This document shows, piece by piece, positions 1-12,300 of a DNA stretch of 55,269 nucleotides. Source of the stretch: Beroe ovata (lineage: Eukaryota > Ctenophora > Nuda > Beroida > Beroidae); assembly GCA_946803715.1 (NCBI GenBank), contig CAMPET010000011.1, positions 589,884 to 645,152 on the forward strand, in the 5' to 3' direction. Made by a program: the position numbers and the translations under genes. Each line of letters opens with the position of its first letter. Positions within the stretch are counted from its first letter, which is position 1. Below the pieces are notes generated by a model. The model made no database searches. It had not been told where the DNA came from and saw nothing but the letters and a program-made list of their open reading frames with translations.

Positions 1-485
1 CATTTGAGGATATCTCCCAAACGGATCGACCGATTGACTTGAAACTTCTACCATAGCTCAAGGACCATTAGAAAATCGGACAACCAAAATTTCACGTCAA
101 TCCGATGATCGGTTCCCGAGTTAGTGGCCGCCATAACTCATTATCGACCCAAAACATGTCAGTTTGAGTGAGCATTTGAGGATAGCTCCCAAACGGATCG
201 AACGATTGACTTGAAACTTGTACCACAGCTCAAGGACCATTAGAAACTCGGACAGCCCAAAATTCATCTCAATCCAATACTCCCTTGCGAAGTTAGTGGC
301 CGACATAACCCGAAACACACCGAAATCAGGTTCATTTAAGTGAGCATTTGAGGATAGCTCGCAAATGGTCAGACCGATTGACTTGAAACTTTTACCACAG
401 CTCAAGGAGCATTAGAAACACGGACAGCCCAAAATTTCACGTCAATCCGATTCTCCCTCCTGAAATTATGGGCCGACATAACCCC
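1..485. repeat. 172-bp tandem satellite, about 2.8 copies
   Basis: Three head-to-tail units begin at 1, 173 and 345, each opening with CATTTGAGGATA and sharing blocks such as GATTGACTTGAAACTT and GACATAACCC. The first two are exactly 172 bp and the third stops near 485. The array starts at the window edge, so it probably continues to the left. Units differ by roughly 15-20 percent, so this is an old array. No coding potential is credible; open frames across it are an effect of the repeat. Confidence 0.9.
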
Positions 486-1437
486 TATTTTAAGATGATT
501 TCTATTCTCTAACAACATTTTAACTTTCAACAGGAATCACGTTCCGCTCGGCCCTAATTGAACGGCTTCTTATGACAACAACAAATCTCACAACTCGGGA
601 AAACAACTATATAGAGTAGCAAATATCATGACCATAAAATGCCTGTTTCAACCAATTTTAACGATTGCAAAACGTGAACCTTAACCACGGTTTTGAATCT
701 TATAAAAGCTTTTAAAATCTACATAAAATATATTTACCGATGCAGTATAAAGCTTGCTTTATTAGGCATAATTGGTGGCAAATTAGAGACACTCAGCCTC
801 CCACTTAACCGAGAAAAGAGTAAGCTGTGGATGTCATGTGACACCATAACGCGGGTCACATGTGACTTTATACCGGGTCACATGGGTGATGGAGTCATGG
901 ACGGTAAGTCGTAATATCTTTATATCCACCAGATGTGAATTAATAGAATTTATAGATTAATTTGACTCGAATTTATACCGAGTTCAAGCCGCCTAATGGG
1001 GATTAGGGACTATATAGTATATCTCATCTTATACTACGGATGGAGTATTTTTCATGATGGGTTATTTAACGAGTGTGATGATGATTATAGGTAGGGTGGA
1101 GAAAGCAAATTGTAAACTTGGTCCTTTGATCACATGCTGCAGGAATGGCAAGGTGCATTATATTAAGGAACAGGTGAAACGACTGACATGAGGCACTTGG
1201 GAGCCTTACCACCCCCAACTGATATAGTACACGCATGTCTTTGAGTTTATGAAGGAGTTCGGTTCTAACTTTTCATTGGTCGAGAGTTGTGCAATCTTGC
1301 AGCTGATTGGGCAGACGTGTGCAAGCTGCTTTTAACGACTATTACAGCACAATCACTCTACTTAGTCTAAAATATAAGAGCTCTTTGAATACAGCACCCA
1401 ATATCGTGGCTATTGACTCGATCTTAGGAGAGGCGAT
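486..1437. other. Intergenic, no gene seen
   Basis: AT-rich unique sequence. I found no chain of splice-consistent exons on either strand and no recognisable repeat family. Confidence 0.5.
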
Positions 1438-2168
1438 CAAAGTTGCACAGATTTCTAGAGATAGAGGGGGTAGTCGCGTATTATGATAGACTACGCATGT
1501 TCGACAATGGATCCAATATCACGAAATTCTAGGACCGGGATTGTTATGTAAGAACCAATGATGTTCGAGTATGCAACCTGTACCTTTCACTACCTTGCAC
1601 CCCCAGGGATGCACCAATCCCTATCATTATCCACACCTACTGCACCTACACTGCACAAGCGATTCAAACAATGAATGTTTTCCTGCTGCCGAATGAACTC
1701 AACAGAATATGTATACGAGGAAGGCAGGTGCTTGATGAAGTTGAGAATAACTATCTTAGTGGTCCCGTGATGGCTCACCTTCAGCTCCAAGCTTTAGATC
1801 ANCAAAGTTGCACAGATTTCTAGAGATAGAGGGGGGTAGTCGCGTATTATGATAGACTGCGCATGTTCGACAATGGATCCAATATCACGAAATTCTAGCA
1901 CCGGGATTGTTATGTAAGAACCAATGATGTTCGAGTATGCAACCTGTACCTTTCACTACCTTCCACCCCAAGAGATGCACCAATCCCTACATTATCCACA
2001 CCTACTGCACCCACACTGCACAAGCGATTCAAAACATGTTCTCCTGCAGCCGAATGAACTCAACAGAATAGGCATCGGAGAAAGGTTGAATAATTGTGCT
2101 TGATGAAGTTGAGAATGATAATTTATGGTCTCGTGATGGCTCACCTTCAGCTCCAAGCTTTAGATCAT
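1438..2168. repeat. Direct duplication of about 365 bp around an N (N at 1802)
   Basis: The sequence from 1438 to 1801 recurs from 1803 to about 2168, starting with AAAGTTGCACAGATTTCTAG in both. The copies differ by substitutions and small indels. Direct tandem copies separated by one N fit two haplotypes of one locus placed side by side by the assembler rather than a biological tandem duplication. Confidence 0.8.
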
Positions 2169-3190
2169 CTTCAGCTGAAAGAAAGTAATTATATTAAGCT
2201 ACTCCTTCATAATAACTGCTACTCCTCCATGATATCAACTATTGATTATTGAGATTGGAAATGAGGATGCTTCTATATGAAGAATCATAATCTGTAATGA
2301 AGATGAGCAATTGTATGAGTTCGTGATCCAATCATTAAATTTCATCTGTCATTCATAATAAAATTGCAATTCGCAACGCGATTCGAATAAAAATGAATTG
2401 GCTGCGGAGGTTGAGTACTTACAACTTCTATTCGGAGGTCCGCAATCATCGGAGTCACTGGTCACAACGCTGGATCTCACAAACACACTCCTGAGGGGAA
2501 AATAGGTGGATTGGGATGATATGGTTTGGGTTACCATGACAAAATGTTGTTTCCAAATGGTAACCATGGTTTTCATGACAGCATAACATGGCACCAACCT
2601 GTCAATCCAGTCGCTGACATTGATTTCTGTGTTATCAACTGAGTGAGCACGCCTGCAACAACAGTGATCGATAGTTCGACCACGACCTTCGGCTTTGGGT
2701 TAGGAATTTGCACACTGTTTTTTATAGTGTGCGTCGTGTAACTATTTCTTAGTTGCTGAGTCTCGGCAAATACTCTTTGCAGACACTTTTTGATAACTTA
2801 AAAGTTATCATACTGACCATCTAAGAACACTTCAACTTCTTCTTTGCCTGGGTATACCTGAAAACCTCGCACCTTTCTGTGCGATATTGAATCCCAACAT
2901 AAAATCCCAATTATAAAACTTTAAGGGGGGGGGCTGATAATAATATACAAAAAAATCAAATATTCCCACTCCCTAATTTCTCCCCACTCCCTTCCACTCA
3001 CCAGACACTTTCACACTGCTGGATGGACGAGGAAGTTGAACTTCCCCTCCTCAAGGTACCGGCCTGATGATGATGGTTGCCGGGGTGGTTCCTCTGCCCG
3101 AGGGAGAATCGACGAGATATCATCCTCGATCGGAGAGAGAAGATCATCACTTGGTGGGGAGGAATGAGGAGGAGGAGTTGAGGATGACGG
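2145..3190 (-). CDS. Possible partial gene, three exons, unknown product
   Basis: Three minus-strand segments join in phase: an exon ending at 3060 or 3002 (upstream end unclear, acceptor near 3190), then 2423-2490 (acceptor CCCCTCAG, donor GTAAGT), then 2145-2174 (acceptor TTTCTTTCAG, donor GTGAGC). The conceptual peptide is Ser/Pro and acidic rich, with stretches such as DDLLSPIEDDISSIL and VVTSDSDDCGPPNRS. For the first exon two donors (GTACCT at 3060, GTGAGT at 3002) are both phase-compatible but read different frames, so one of the two readings is wrong. No start codon or stop was fixed and no family is recognised. It may be a low-complexity tail of a gene extending to either side, or chance. 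Confidence 0.33.
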
Positions 3191-5360
3191 GGATCCTTAC
3201 AGAGGAGGATGGGGATCTTTCGGGAGGAGGAAAGAGGAAAGAGGAGCTGAGTGGATGAGAGAGTTTCTTAGAGGAGAAGAGGAAAATGTCAGGATGAGAG
3301 GGAGAGTTTTCCTTCCTGTCGGGAAATAAGGTCAAGGGTGAAAAAATGAGGTGTTGGAAAAGGAGCCGAAAAATTGTCAATGACACTCGGTAAATTCAGA
3401 ATGGTCATGCAGTATGGAAACTGACATGGTCGAGAAGGGATATGGTTGAGATGTGCACTCACCTTACACTGGTAACGTCAAGTTTTGTCCACACTTTAGT
3501 CTGGAAACCCGCTTGCCATCTGCATAGTGCTACGTCATGTTCTAGATTCTGTGATGAAGATATAGGATATGGTAGATGAAAAAATTCGCAATTTATCACG
3601 GTAGAAGAGAAAAAGTCGATAGAACTACGCTACCGCTTCATAAACTAGACGGAAAATGGACAAAATTAGCTAAGAAATGGAGAAAATCCATTGAGAATCA
3701 GCGAAGGCTGACATGGGAAGAGGAACTAATCTAATCTCAGTAGCTATATATAATTTGAATTAGAAGAACGCTAAGAAGCAAGGTAGGAAGTAATGATATT
3801 TTATACGATGAAGATTCCCATAAATCGTGGGAGGGAAAAAGGTTAAGTCGAACAGACTAGATTATAAGAATCTCTTTTCCGAGGATTCACATGAAGGTTA
3901 GACTGTAACAGTGACACGCCCACAAATATATCGCCCACTCCCCTTCTTCTTTAACATAGCAGCTTGCCAAGAGAGAGAGAGAAGAGAGGGCGGTTACAAC
4001 TGGATCTATGATCTATCTAAATAATTCCCCGTTAAAAATCCGTTTAACCTCCTGCGAGGACAAATTGAACAATCAAAATAAAGAGTGCTAGTGGGAGTGT
4101 TTAAAATAGTAAAATAGAGATTGTGACAGTCAATCCATCGACATCGACTCTATTGGGGGGTATAGAGGGATTTTCTCACTAAATAGTTGGGGTGCATAAT
4201 GTGATTGAACAATGGAATTTGAAGTGCAAATTCTATTTTTAGAGGGTACGAGGGCGCAATTAGTAGTTGAATCTCGACGGTCTACCACGAACATTTTGAA
4301 TTTTTGATTTGACAGCCTAAATACCGATGCAAAACTTCATGGTTAAGCAGCGAATCGCAGTAGGTCTAAACACGTTACACTCATGGGAAAGCTGAGTCTC
4401 ACTCACATAGAGTTATCTCCACAGAAATAATTATTGATTCCTGAGGAGAAATTTGAGAGCATAGTGGATTCAGCGGTGAGCAAATGACCACACTCAAGCG
4501 AGACAGGCAGCGACTGCACTCACCAAACTCGCAAACTTTACATTTAAGTGTCAAACTCGGGGACGGGGTATTCTAGCGCATCTACAAATAGTGAGTTTCT
4601 TCCTTTGTCTAGCTGCAATTATTCCATATATGGAGTGATAAACTCAATGGTCAGAGAAGAGAAGTCGAATATATTCATCTGCTTGCCGAATAGAATGATC
4701 GAGCACACACTCAATATATTAGACTCATGGTGAACGCACACAATATGCTGGGGTGCTGGATACATCATAACAGCGGCTGACGTACGCAGATCTTGTGCAG
4801 ATATCGACTTGCTAGTTGACTGAAGAGTCCCACTCCCCACCCAAAATACAGAATCAGACAATATACTTAGGTAGATGATACTTGTAACAGATGCAATACT
4901 CCCACACTGACAGGTTTATTGTTCCTATATTTACATCAGACTGACTGACTACTAATAATGAGATCCAACATTATTGATATGGCCCCCACGATATGACGTC
5001 ACAAATTGATATATCAAAGGAACTGTGTCAGAGATACCCAAACTATTTAAGTCACTTCTGCATTGTCTGAAACTGGTAGATGCAAGGATAAGTTACATGA
5101 AAGAAAGAAGGTGAAATCGAAACGAGAGTAGGAAACCTCCATCAACCCAACACGTGAAAGAGGATCTTAGAATTAGAGTCAGCTATAGTTTCACAACATC
5201 GTGCCGACAGCTAGGATTTCAGTGATCACAGGAGTCATTCTAGCGTGAATTTCAATGAGGATTGGTAAAAATCTACTGTTAACTGTGGTAAAGATTTTGT
5301 TTGAAAATTAGCATGGAAGAGAAGGAATTGAATTGGGTTGACTTGGAAACCAAGAGCAAA
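3191..5360. other. Intergenic, no gene seen
   Basis: Contains a purine-rich tract (about 3070-3320, plus strand) next to the gene candidate, and otherwise unique AT-rich sequence. The short frames at 4548-4861 overlap on both strands and lack splice context. Confidence 0.4.
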
Positions 5361-5364
5361 GAAA

Positions 5365-6165
5365 GGGAGTGCAAGCGTGTATAAATCAATATGGCGGCCA
5401 CTATTGTGTATATCATGTACAGTGTACACAAAAACCACACACGCACAAGCAAATAAATAAGACGTGTGGAAATAATCCTGCAAAATTCAATGAAAAGTAC
5501 CCTGCGCGCAGTCCAAAATAGTCGATGCGTGTAATGTATACAATGTTGCAGCGCTGCAAACAGCGTATACCACAGTGTACATTGAACAGTTAACACTACA
5601 CACAAGTGGAAGTGACGTTCCATTGACACCACTGTATGACATGCAGCTGACACCAGTTTATCAAAGCAGCAGCCAGCAGTTTGATGACTATGACGTATAG
5701 CTGACATTACAATAATACATGTGTGACGTTTCATTGACACCACGGCCTGCAAATGCATGATAATAGTGGTGTCAGTGAGAGACTATGCATGATATTGACT
5801 CCAGTTAACGATACTCCATCGACAGTAGAGTCCGACTCCAAGTAACATTCACTGCAGTCAACAGTAATGAGTAGGTATCCACCTACTCGATGCTAAGCAG
5901 AATTAAGAATACGGTAAAAGATTGAGGTTCCGAAGTTTGAGAAAATTCATGGAGCATTCAAGAAAGAGCTAAGAAGTGGACGGGTATAGTTCGACAGAGG
6001 TGGGCGGTCACTAAAGTCAGAACGCACGAAAGTTGGATGACAGTGAAAGTGACAGTGCAAGCGTATCAATCAAATTCGAGACGACGCCGCACGCAGAGGT
6101 AAATTCGATAAAATCAATGAAAAGTTGCGCGCGCAGCGCGCAAATCGTCGATGCGTGTAAGATTG
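5365..6165. repeat. Dispersed repeat of about 120-160 bp, two copies (about 5365-5530 and 6045-6165)
   Basis: Both copies share GTGCAAGCG near the left end and a right-hand block that reads TCAATGAAAAGT, a GCGCGC run, then TCGATGCGTGTAA. Identity is roughly 75 percent in the best block. Between the copies the phrase CATTGACACCAC occurs twice (near 5622 and 5731), each next to GTGACGTT. The longest minus-strand frame here (5279-5758) is probably noise created by this repeated DNA. Confidence 0.55.
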
Positions 6166-6640
6166 AGTCGAGGGTTATGCGATCGTGCAGTGTTTTGCAT
6201 AAAATTTTGCTTTCCCTGGCTTTAATCGGATGTTTCTGGGGCAAATCCTTCGGAATTTCAATCTCTTGGGACCCCTCAACTCTAGAGATGACCCTATCAG
6301 GTAATTTCCATAAATCAAACCAGCTAAGCAACAAGTAAAACACGAGAACTGTTGAAACATTCGTACAGCGTTCAAATTTCAATCCTAACATAACACAGCA
6401 TCAATTTAAGCCTTGAAGTCAAACATCGCTAATATGACAGCTATAATCACTGCAGCTGCAAAGTAACTTCGGGCCTGTGTCCATTGTCGGTGTATAATGA
6501 GATTGTTTTCCATACATGCACATGTACCAATACACTGTATTGAATACAGGTGCTTCAAGTCATTAACTCGACAGGTTCCATTCAGATATTGAATAGATTA
6601 TGTTCAGGTATCGAATGTGGTGTCAAGGAAAATGGATCTG

Positions 6641-6802
6641 TACGTTGACACCACTTCCTAGTCCCTTGACAGTGCTCCCTGAGTCCTGACTCCACTTCGT
6701 TGACACCACTTTCCTGACACTCCATGCTCTGACACCACTTTCCTGACACTCCATGCGCTGACTCCACTTTCTTGACACCACTCCACGTTGACACCACTCA
6801 AT
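6641..6802. repeat. Degenerate minisatellite built on TTGACACCAC / CTGACTCCAC
   Basis: About ten copies of TGACACCACT or TGACTCCACT alternate with TTTCCTGACACTCCATG spacers. The array abuts, and slightly overlaps, the stop codon of the nocturnin gene at 6798-6800, so it forms the start of that gene's 3' untranslated region. The same decamer occurs singly near 5622 and 5731. Confidence 0.75.
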
Positions 6803-9397
6803 CATTGGCCATGATTCTCTGAAGGTCACACACCAGACTAATGTGATCCGATCCACACGCGTTACTGGGGAGTTTGTAGCCGCCAACTGCAGTATCGGTC
6901 GGGGAATCGAGGACTTGCAATACTCTGCAAACAATTTGTTGCTACCATGGAAAAGGAGGGGGGTGAGGAAATAGTTGTTACCATGGAAACTGCCATGACA
7001 GAGTGACAGACAGATACGGTTGGTGTCAATCAATACAACTATAACAACGGGAATCAAGACCTCTACCTGAAGTGAGTATCGTTGAAAAACATACAATCGT
7101 TGGAAAACTTCTCCTCCCCCTCCGGCCTCACTCTCCACGTGGTATAGGGCAGGGTTTTACCATCCAGCGCATAAGCGTACACATCCTGAGAGAAAGGTGG
7201 TAACCTTGGCAACCGCTACCATCCTCGGTCACGGTGGTAACCATGACAACCATACCATGCACTTTGTGGACCGGTCACCTTGTAGTTGGTGGTAATGTGG
7301 TTGTATCCCCTCTCCGATGGCTCCTCGCACAGATCTGCCCCAATTACCACCATCTCATCTTTGTCACTGTTCTCCGTGATGAATTTACACAGGTCCTGAC
7401 AAGCATCGTGACGAGCGGGGCCAAACTCAGAGCCACCTATCGGACAAGATCCCAGATTATTCTCTATCCTTGATTGGTAACCAGGGGACAATGACGTAGT
7501 GCTTACAGTATGCGCGCTTCTTCCACCTTAGATCTAATTCTTTATCAAGCTAGGTCAGATGTCATATTCTCTCCTTCAATGAGTAGGGGTGAAACAGTAA
7601 ACAGATAGCATCTGACAAAGTTAAGCTCGAGTAAAACGATAACCTCTGAAGTGGGAGTTGACCACGAGCAGTGAAGTGTTATCCTCCAACATTAGGAGTC
7701 GGAGTGCGAATGCCATGCACCCCGTGGGATTACCGGAGGGTGTGACAAGTTGCTTGAAGTGAGCGTCCACCATGTCAAACCTGTCACTGGAGGGGGGAGT
7801 GATCAATCTGCTGCTTGATCAATGATCGTGAGTCAATCGATTATCAGACTCAGCCAATCGATTATCCAGCAACTTGGATATTGAAAGGGCAATTACCGGA
7901 CTAGGTTATGTCACTAAGAGGAAACAAACTTGAGCTAGTATCCTGATCAACTATATGACGGATATGGCATATATTTTGAGTTTGACGTCTCCCACGCCAC
8001 AATATCCCCGACTTACACATGGTAGAAGATAGCACACCCATCCGGCTTGACCACGCCCCCATCTGTCTGTGTGACGGGGGAGTTTGGTCGCTCCTTGAAC
8101 TTCCCTCTGTACCCTGGGGGAAGGGGTGTGTGTCATGGAGGTAAGTCTAAATCCAGGGAACATTCACCATTCGATTGTGTATAATAAGTTCTGTTTGCCA
8201 CAGAGGATAGATGTAACTTTGGCACGATGCCAATAAACTGTTTCCTCTTTCACCGAATTCTCGCAGTTTTGGTTCCAGGAAGTCATATCTGTCCACTTCT
8301 TGGAGTATGATGATGTCAGGCATGTAACTCATGATCTCAAGTAGAAGTAAGTACCTGGAGGGAGAGATGGAAGGTTAAATCCTGCCACTCTGGAAATTAT
8401 CCAACTCCTGCATGAGGGTTGGGTAGGGTACGCCTTTTTTCTCCCCCCCCCTTTTTTTCTTCCCCTTCCTTGATATCCAAACCCTGGGTTGGGATATCAA
8501 GGAAGGGGAGAAGGACAGATTGGCTCGATAAATCAAGATATTTTCTCAGTTTTTTACGAAAAAGCAACACCCAAACTCTTATTTTCATTTATGTGATGTT
8601 TCTCACATTTTAAGACGGATGCAAATGGTGACCTAACAGTAACACATGTATTTAACAGTATTATAAGATGCTAAGTACCTATGATACTTAACAAGCAGTC
8701 TCTTTGTTTAGCATCTTTGCAGAAATTGTTAATTGCTTGCTATAGCAATATGCTGTAAGTAATGCAGTGAGCTCAAATTCAAGGAGCAGGGTAGAAATTA
8801 ATAAGGAATGTTGAAATTTACTCTGATTCAATCACGGTTTGAAACCGCTCGGAAGGTAGGCCCTACAAGATCATCCTTTTCCAATTCGAGCGTAGAATCC
8901 AGTGGTTAGGGATCAAATCAGTGGTTAAGGGATCAAAGCAGTGGTAAGGGATCAAATGGGGGTTATATCAGGGTCACGACTGCGTAGTAACTATAGTTTT
9001 ACCTCCTAGTCTCCCAAGCCAGGTAGCGTGGTGGTGTCTTGCAGTAGTTCTTCCTTGGATTGGACTCCGTCAATCCTGTGTGCGTGATTTGTTACACACG
9101 ATTTTACACATCTGAATTCACAAGATTTTATTATCAAGAATCCCGCCAGCGAGGGGCCAGGGATTGATCCTGCATTAGGGAATATATAAATTTCCAGTCG
9201 TAACTGACGGACATGATCAAGGACTGTCGAGTACCTTGAGCAAGGACGTTCCACTGCATGACCCGAATAATCTGTCCCTTGTCCCGGGGTTCCGTCCTCC
9301 CTTTAAACCTCCGACTCAGTAACATGTACGGCTCGTTATACGTCGGTTTTAACCCGCTCATAACCCGAATAGCTTCCGTAGCTCCGAATATCGTCAT
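6798..9397 (-). CDS. NOCT: Nocturnin-like EEP-family phosphatase, 8 exons
   Basis: Exons: 9235-9397, 9003-9075, 8254-8354, 8017-8113, 7644-7786, 7279-7436, 7067-7185 and 6798-6924. All junctions are GT-AG and in phase, giving about 326 residues. Family signatures run in order: RVMQWNVLAQ, YLAWETRR, IIILQEVDRY (catalytic Glu), KPDGCAIFYH, LVVNSHFRG (His), LPYTTWRVRP and GSDHISLVCDL (C-terminal His). Nocturnin removes the 2'-phosphate from NADP(H), and earlier work proposed deadenylation. The usual GDFN motif reads ADLC here, so the Asp is kept but the Asn is Cys. Start: ATG at 9397. The frame is open to a TTG at 9436 and a possible acceptor (CATGCGCAG) lies just upstream, so a 5' exon with a mitochondrial leader could exist. 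No leader peptide is seen. Strong on family, less sure on the 5' end. Confidence 0.9.
6938..7250. promoter_or_regulatory. Cluster of RFX X-box-like palindromes in nocturnin introns
   Basis: GTTGCTACCATGG (6938), GTTGTTACCATGGAAAC (6974-6990) and GGTAACCATGACAAC (7236-7250) resemble the imperfect palindrome GTTRCCATGGYAAC bound by RFX factors. All three lie in introns 6 and 7. They may be regulatory or remnants of a short repeated element. Confidence 0.35.
9136..9175. repeat. Possible degraded relative of the small inverted-repeat element
   Basis: ATCCCGCCAGCGAGGGG in nocturnin intron 1 matches the core ATCCCRCCAGCAAGGG of the elements at 12826 and 37983. The rest aligns poorly, so kinship is only suggested. 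Confidence 0.3.
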
Positions 9398-12300
9398 TTT
9401 CTTCGGAGCCTGCGCATGCGGGAAGCAGTGAATCAATTATTAACCAGACAATCCCATGATATCAAAAGGATTCAAAGTTTTGTCGCGAGAATGGTCACAT
9501 AAATTCCATAAGCCCAGGCTTCCATAAACTTGAAGCTAACTTTTATTACAGCCCTTCATCAAAACAGGGGAACAATATAAAAACTGTGATAACATGCATT
9601 TCTAACGGAAATATAAAGCTGTGTAATTGTTAAACGTAGTGCAGCACATCGAATGGCGAAACATGATTGTTTTTCAAAATATGAAGACGGAGAATAGTGT
9701 GAATTGAAATCATAATCGCGGTGCGCAGCACTACACACTTGATAACACGCGACAAGCAGCGATATAATTACTACAGAGATGAGGAGGAGACGATAGCTTC
9801 AAATTAAGGTAGATGCTATTAAATAGGAATTATGATCGATTTCGTAAAACTATTCTTCATTTAGGAGATGTTCTAGAGATAATCAGAGCAGCGCTAGGGA
9901 TCTGTATTTTGGACAGGATAGAAACATTGAACAATAGTCCAATAGTCACGATCGATGGGTTTAAAATAATTTGAAATTTGGATTGGAGGCAGATCAGTTT
10001 ACAAAGATAACTTGAAACATGGCCTTTGTGATTGGCAAAGGAGCTGCATGAAATCAACTTCATTTGAATGCTGGTCAGTGCCAATTAACTAATTAATCAA
10101 TTACCCATAGTTATACTCACAATTGCAACATTCATGCGCTGAACATGCTGATCTTACCTTGATCTTCTTAATTCTCTCCTCCTGCATTTTGTCGAATAAT
10201 TGTCGAAATGTTCGATAGTTATAGATAGGCGGAATAACGGGTGTCGAAAGAAGGAGTGCAGCACTTATTCAACAATTTAGTGTGTGCTCGTCCAGTATCA
10301 CCTTTCTCCATTGCCATGGTAACAACCACACCAAGTGCGTAACTGCAAATCTTTAGGTCAATAATCAATTTAAATAGCATTGAAATATACGGGTGCATAT
10401 TCATACTGCTGGGATCTATAATTGATCAATGATCATCTATTAATTATTATTCAATTATAGAACACAAAACAAACACTCACGTTTGTTGATTTCTGATTTC
10501 GCTGATTCCTAACTCCCGATATGGCACTGTCATTTCCTATAGGATTAATAATCAAATGAGAATGAAGGAACACAAGGATGATACATGAAGATTCGGCTCG
10601 CTTTCCCGCCGCGCGCGCGTCAAACACTGATATAATCAGAGACGCGCGCAAACAACGCGTAAGACATCATAGACACCACAAAAACGTCCCCGCGCCGCAC
10701 ATCAAAGTTCATGAAAACAGTGACAGAAAATAATTGCCAATTTTACATATGGGAATTTACGGGATTTCTAATGTCAAGCGTACCAACCATACTCCAAAGC
10801 TACTTCTCGATTGCACACCCAAGCACATGTACTAGCCTTAGCTCCTAACAACGAATTAGCTGCCAAAAGCTACCACAAACAAAACTTCTAGTAGACGAGA
10901 AGAAGTTTACCTTATATCCTAGCTCCCAACTCGAGATGCAGTTAGGCTAGTCGCTAGCTCGATCGAATCTGTAGCTGAAGCTCCAAAATTTGGGCAAGGA
11001 GCAAAGTGTTCCCCGACATTTCCAGATGTCACTTATGGGACTCTCTTCTCCGACAAATAAAGGTAGGTTAATTTGGGAGGTGAATATCTGATTTGGTGGA
11101 TGACCTAAGAAAACACAGGTCAGCGTGGATATCAATCACCAAATATCACTCTCCAGATAGGTTTGCCAGGAAGCAAGTAAAGGATACCATGGCTTTCCTC
11201 TGCACATGATAAGATAATCGACAGGAAGAAGACCGTGATCCTTCACTATGACATCCTTGAACAACATCAAAATACATAAATAAATCCCACATAACTCATA
11301 ATCCCCACCTAACCAATCAATCTTGTCATGTAGTGATATTTTGTGATAGGCTGATCATAACAGCATCAGTTATTATTCATTCTGGACAGCTGGTTCATTG
11401 GTATCAATCGGATACTGCAATATCAACGAGACTCTTGAGGAAGTGTGAATGAGATTTAGTGAAAGTCGAGAAAACACTCTCGACAAATTATCCAGAAAAA
11501 GTGTGGAAGTTGTACAGAACCCTGAGCCATGATATTGGTGGAAGCTCCAAACAGTATGCCAGAAAGGAACATAATGTTTCCAAGCAAACGAAATTTAAAC
11601 AAAACAAAAACCATGCATTAATAGTCCTGTAGTAAATTTGAGAAGTTATCATTTTAACGCAAAGTTACCGTGAGGCCATCATGAGAGCTATCTGCAGTAG
11701 AACTTGATTGTTTCGGTGTCCACAATGCACACAAAGACAGGAGGGACTTGGCCCCTGCTAGGAAAATTGTATCTCTGATGAAATCTTTTAAGAACTTCAC
11801 CCGCTTGCACTTAACTTATCCTCAGGCGCTCCCCAACTTCAACTTCTAGGGTGCAACTGAAAAAAGGGCCCTTGAAACTGCTCAATAACTCATATCTGAC
11901 TGTGCCCAACAGTCAATGCACCGAGAAATGAATAATCCACATCATATGTGGCAAAAGGGTCATAAGATTTGTAATTGTGTCCATTGTGTCCATCAATAAG
12001 AAAATGTCTAATGCATGTCTAATGTACCTCTAATGCACATCCATTGGACGATCATTAGACAATTTGTCCATTTTCGATGTCCGATGAACACAATGGACAT
12101 GTTCAATGGACACAATGGACATCGATTTTGTGCATCTGGGTGGACACAATGGACGCATCTACAAATGCGCCCTTGTTGGTGGACATCAAACTGGTAATTC
12201 AATTCAATGGACACAATGTACAATTATTGACCAATAAACACAATGAGCACTCTTTAAGTTGGAAGTGTTATGAAGCACTCACAAGTATATATAACAATCA

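Noticed and set aside
1590-1790. Possible fourth exon of the left-hand minus-strand candidate, after the 30-nt exon
   Set aside because: The two haplotype copies differ by a one-base indel that shifts the frame, so coding is unlikely.
5279-5758. 159-codon minus-strand frame rich in Cys, His and hydrophobic residues
   Set aside because: It overlaps dispersed repeats, another frame covers the same DNA, there is no family resemblance, and no splice context supports it.
6033-6391. Overlapping frames of 66-124 codons on both strands
   Set aside because: They lie in the dispersed repeat and GCGC patch, and neither strand shows exon signals.
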